Shown here piece by piece: positions 58,478 through 64,000 of a DNA stretch of 64,000 nucleotides. Each line of letters starts with the position of its first letter. Position 1 is the first letter of the stretch. The position numbers were made by a program, and so were the translations under genes. The notes beneath the pieces were generated by a model, which saw only the letters and a list, made by a program, of their open reading frames with translations, did not search any database and was not told where the DNA came from. This stretch comes from Warburgia ugandensis (lineage: Eukaryota > Streptophyta > Magnoliopsida > Canellales > Canellaceae), in assembly GCA_035236585.1 (NCBI GenBank), contig CP141132.1, positions 55,245,880 to 55,309,879 on the forward strand. Reading direction: 5' to 3'.

Positions 58478-61341
58478 TAACTCCATATTATCATCCTTAT
58501 CATCAAAGCCTTATCCCAATTAGGGGTCAACTACATGAATCTTGTTACTCTATTCCCCTCTATCAAGGGTTATGGCCCTATTTAATCCAAAAACTTTTAA
58601 ATCTTTTTCAGCACTTCTATCCATGTCCTTTTTAGCCTTCCCCTTGCCCTTTTAGAGCCTTTGACTTGGTTCAAAACATTATAATTAGTGCCATTTTTTT
58701 TCATTGTTGGACATGTCCAAACCATATAAGTTTGCCCTCTCAAATCTTGTTATGTATTGGTGCTACTCCTAAGTTTCCTCTTTTGTTTCCTTTTCTAATT
58801 CTAACCTTTCTTGTCTTTCCACTCATCCATCTCAACATTCTCATTTTAGCTACACATCCTATACACATGTTGTTCCTTAATACCCCAACACTCTGATCTA
58901 TAGAGCATGGTAGGCTTACAGTCATCCTATAGAATTTTCCTTTCAAATTGAGTGGCACATGCTAATTGTACAAAATTCTAAAGGGACATCTCCTTTTGTT
59001 CCAACCCACTTGGATTCTCTAGGTAAGATCCCTCTTAATCTCTCCACTCTCATGAATTATCAATCTTATCATATAGATCTTTCATTAATTAATCCATAAC
59101 TAATATGAAAAGGTACAAACTCAATGTTGATCCCTGGTAGAATCCTATAGTGATAGAGAAATCATAAGTTTCTCCCTTAGTGGTCCAAACATTTATTATT
59201 GCTCCCTCATACATATCCTTAATTATGTTTATTTACCCCCCTAAAACCCCTCTCTTATCCAACACCCAATATTAACTTTGTAGGGACCCTATCATAAGCT
59301 TATTATAAGTAAATAAAGACCTCCCTACATTTATCTATCAATTGTCGAAGTAGGAAAATAGCTTCTATAGTAGACCTCTCGTACATGAAACCAAACTAGT
59401 TTTCTCATACACTCGTCTGATATTATAGCTTCTTCTCAATCACTCTTTCCCAAAGTTTCATGGTATGGATCATGAGTTTAATCCCATGATAATTAGTGCA
59501 ACTTTGTATATATCTTTTAATTTTATAAATATTGGTACAATAGAGCTTTAGCTCCATTCATCTAGCATTTTCTTTGATTCTATAGTCTTGTTAAACAACT
59601 TTGTCAACCCAACTACTCTAGTATCTATCATATACTTCCAAATTCTATTAGTATAACATCACTCCCCAGGGCCTTCTCTCATTTCTCTTTTTCCTTTGTT
59701 TTCATTTCAAGTATCTTAATCCTATGGTCATACCTATATAGTCTAATGTTATTTGGAATTATGATTCTCTCAATTTTTATATTATCAAGACATTATCATT
59801 GAGCAATTTTTGAAACTGTCACCTTTGATTGCTCTCATCATCTTTGAATGGTATCACTTTTAATGTATTTAACATGGTCTAATTCCTTACTCTTTTGTTC
59901 TCTTATCTCTGCAAGTTTGAACACATCTTTCTCACCTTCTCTTGACCCTAATCTATTATAGATATCATCATACACCTTGGGTTTAGCCTCACTTACTACT
60001 CTCTTAGCAACCTTTTTAGCATTCTTATATTGTTCAAAGTTTTCATTATTTCTAGTACTCTGCCATGCTTTAAAAAACACACATTTCTCTTCAATAACTT
60101 TTTGAACTTTTTCACCCCAATACAAGTTTCCTTTGCTGGTTGTCTTTTACCTTTAGATACTCCTTGAACATCTTTTGCACTTTCTTAATGGACTTGACCA
60201 TATTAGTCAATATGGTGTGTACTTTTGTTTCATTGTTCTTCTTTTCTTCTACCATCAACTTGTTTATGAATGATGTTTTCCTCTCTCCTTTTAAGGTCCA
60301 CCACTTAGTTTGTGGATACCTGTTAAGTTCATTTCCTTTCTTCCATCTCTTAATGTAAATATCTATAACCATTAACCTATGTTGTATAGTTAAACTCTCA
60401 TTGGCTTTTACATGATTTACTTATAAAGGTTAGTATATGTTCTTCCCTCTTCATAAAGTATATATTTCTAGAGGTAGGTAATATGCCAAAGAAAAATTAA
60501 GGATAACTTTCCCTATCTCGTTTCTTTCTCCAATACCATACTTTCCATGTATCCTAACATATCCTTCATTTTTTTGTCCTATATGACTTTTTAGTCTGCT
60601 CCTATAAATATCACTTCTGTGTTTAGAATTTCTTGAAAAACTCTCTATATATCTTTCCAGAACTGTCTATTGATTATATCTTCTAACTCTACCTATGAGA
60701 TACATGCACTTATAATATTTATGATCTTCTCTTCCAGAATAAGTTCTATTAGTAGAATTATATCAATGGTTCTACTAACACCTACAACTTTATCATTTAG
60801 TTCTTTATCTACAACTATCCTTTTCTCTAGTTTTCACCCCTTTCCACATGGTTTCATGGGCATGAGCTATGTTGACTATCCTACATTTCATCATATCTAC
60901 TAACTCCATACTCTTACTTGTCAATCTGCCTATATGTCATATGGTGATATGAATTGTATTTATTGATCTAGTCTCTTTATTCATGCACATCTAGAATTGT
61001 GTAAGAACTCTACCTACATTCCTCTTCATCTAGAATCTAATGCAGAATGTCACTTATGGGGGAATGCCTAGCAATCCTTGCCATTTTCCATTGCATTTGA
61101 ATTCGATGCAGCATGTTGTTTACATTGGAACACCCTAGTATCCCTTGCCCATTCCCACTCCATCCAAGCTCCTATGCAACATGTCACTTATGGAGAATGC
61201 CCTACCTTAAGGAAATGCCTTAGTCTTTAGAATTATGTTAAGGGTTTACCAAAAGATTTTACACCAACTGGTAACTTGATGCAACCCTCCTCCTTTATCT
61301 GGGTTTGGGATAGCTACAAGATCATAAAACCACACAAGCCC
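58478..61341 (-). mobile_element. RTE-clade LINE, nearly full length but broken, minus strand
   Basis: On the minus strand the 5' end (61270-61340) has ATCCCAAACCCAGATAAAGG, as at the start of plant RTE LINEs. The endonuclease region (61000-60370) contains LKSHIGQ and YGIGERNE; then KWWTLKGE; KAWQSTRNNENFEQYKNAKK and YNRLGSREGEKDVFKLAEIR (60125-59838); the reverse transcriptase fingers (LTKLFN, DMYEGA, ITIGFYQGSTLS, near 59650-59100); and the C-terminal LKGKFYRMTV...MRMLRWMSG (58958-58740). Between about 59080 and 59010 roughly 100 codons are missing, including the catalytic FADD box, so it cannot have moved itself in this form. There are also several stops and frame changes. The 3' end has short ATTATCATC-type repeats, as RTE tails do. 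The nine-base repeat AATTTGAAA (58469-58477, 61342-61350) may be its target duplication. Length 2.86 kb against about 3.3 kb usual. Confidence 0.9.
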
Positions 61342-61941
61342 AATTTGAAAGGAACTTGACCAAATTAAATGGTTTTAAAAAATGGAAATAGAAAATTTAA
61401 AGTTTGGGTTTGGAAGATGGATTTGGAAAATTACAACATGCATTGGAAATTGAAATGAAATTCTTTTTTGTGGAAATAAAGACAATTTGGAGAAAAGGAA
61501 TGGAGTGAAAATTTTTAAATTAGAAACATGAAGGGTAATGTGGAAGTGATAACTTTAGAATGGAAAATAGAAAATGGAGAATTGTGAATATTTTTTTTTA
61601 AATGGACTTCTATGGATGCATTGATGAATGACCAATTTAGTATGAAAAAGTGCCCAATTAGTAGTCCATGTGTTATAAATTATAATGCATCATCATTGAT
61701 TTTTCTAAAATTCATAACACATGAATTTCTTACTTAATAATTCAAAAGTTTGATATTTTTTAGGTATAAGAGCTAATCCAGAATATGTGAGTGAATTATC
61801 ATAATTTTCTAGGATTTAATTAGGGTTTTTAATCTTTCGGAGGTAGCGAGATGATGTTCCAAGCTAAGATCAATCAAGATATGAATTGATAATCAAGATT
61901 AAGCAAAGGTTCAAGATCATTCCAGGGCAAGCAAATGAATT
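61342..61941. repeat. Purine-rich degenerate repeat DNA right of the LINE
   Basis: Same style of text as 57467-58477 (TTGGAAAT, GGAAAATG), consistent with one sequence split by the LINE. No gene seen. Confidence 0.5.
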
Positions 61942-62430
61942 TGTAATGACTCAAACATTTGACACTATTTTTGCATCACTTTTACTAAATTGAGAGAGAA
62001 ATTGATTAATTTGGAAATTTATATAGAATTAACTATATTAAATGTTCTATTTTAATTAAAATATGAAACAAAATAATTTGTGATAAAAATTAGTACCATT
62101 AGATTCTACGCTCAAAATGGAAACCAACGCCTCAAAGAACGCCAAAAATAGAGCTCGTATGACCAAGTTATGGACGTTTAAAGATCAAGGGCATTTTTGG
62201 AATTTATCTTTAAAATGAAAACAGGATGAAAATGCAAGGGGTCATTTTGATAATGACGCACCTCTTCTTCTCCACTGACTTCTCCTTCAGCTGTCGCGCC
62301 TGCGTTGCCTTTGCAGCGCGGAGTCGGAAAAGATGGCGGCACCGCCATGGAACAGCACCACCCTACTCCCTCTATAAATTCCCCCACTCCCCTCTTCCAA
62401 AACCAAGTTTTCTCCACTCCGCTCCAAAAA
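61942..62430 (+). mobile_element. Partial B-type LTR (B4), 5' part only
   Basis: Starts TGTAATGACTCAAAC and follows solo LTR B1 through the CCAACGCCTCAAAGAACGCC series, CCGCCATGG and the TATA box, then stops matching near 62430 (B1 about 4000). The rest of the LTR is missing. The frames at 62178-62493 belong to this LTR and are not genes. Confidence 0.8.
62373..62379 (+). promoter_or_regulatory. TATA box of partial LTR B4
   Basis: TATAAAT in CCCTCTATAAATTCCCCC, in the same setting as in B1 (3938). Confidence 0.6.

Positions 62431-64000
<1,570 letters not shown>

Overview
This window is intergenic, repeat-dense nuclear DNA of a flowering plant. The evidence is Tekay/Del-type Ty3/gypsy chromoviruses with long LTRs and initiator-tRNA-Met type primer sites, Athila-type and Tat/Ogre-type gypsy remains, a plant RTE-clade LINE, and a broken copy of a plant bromodomain (GTE) gene. 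I see no intact host gene, tRNA, rRNA or CRISPR array. Nearly every base belongs to a transposable element or to decayed DNA between them. All retroelements here are fossils.

Layout. 1-2609: 3' part of a chromovirus pol (element G1) reading into its LTR (2610-3469 and 6384-9504), which is split by a solo LTR (B1, 3470-6383). 9505-14095: a full-length related LTR (A2). 14096-25842: element C, with a truncated 5' LTR, a primer site, a long internal part without recognisable coding sequence that holds a minus-strand solo LTR (B2, 17884-20384), and a 3' LTR (21924-25842) carrying a broken GTE gene copy. 25843-28281: minus-strand Athila pol remnant and an LTR-like block. 28282-57466: mostly a minus-strand Tat/Ogre-like element whose 3' LTR was hit by chromovirus G2 (29805-46190, target duplication CAAAT) and whose interior was hit by solo LTR B3 (49427-52119, target duplication AGTAC). 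The 3' LTR of G2 was itself hit by another LTR (E) and then partly inverted. 57467-64000: purine-rich decayed DNA with an RTE LINE (58478-61341, minus), a partial B-type LTR, a long (AG)n tract and a very decayed gypsy pol.

The most interesting signal is inside the LTRs. Seven LTR copies of several families carry, at the same relative place, a 0.9-1.4 kb module that starts at AG|GTAG and ends at a (C/T)AG. Most have a strong hairpin just before that end. In solo LTRs B2 and B3 the module is exactly 923 bp in both and about 94% identical by eye, while the sequence on either side is different; the shared block begins and ends at the splice-like borders. This looks like an intron-like cassette within LTRs, possibly exchanged between families. 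In element C the captured GTE sequence sits directly before the module's donor-like border, in the position of an upstream exon.

All calls come from reading the sequence and remembered family motifs. No database search was run, and percentages are estimates by eye.
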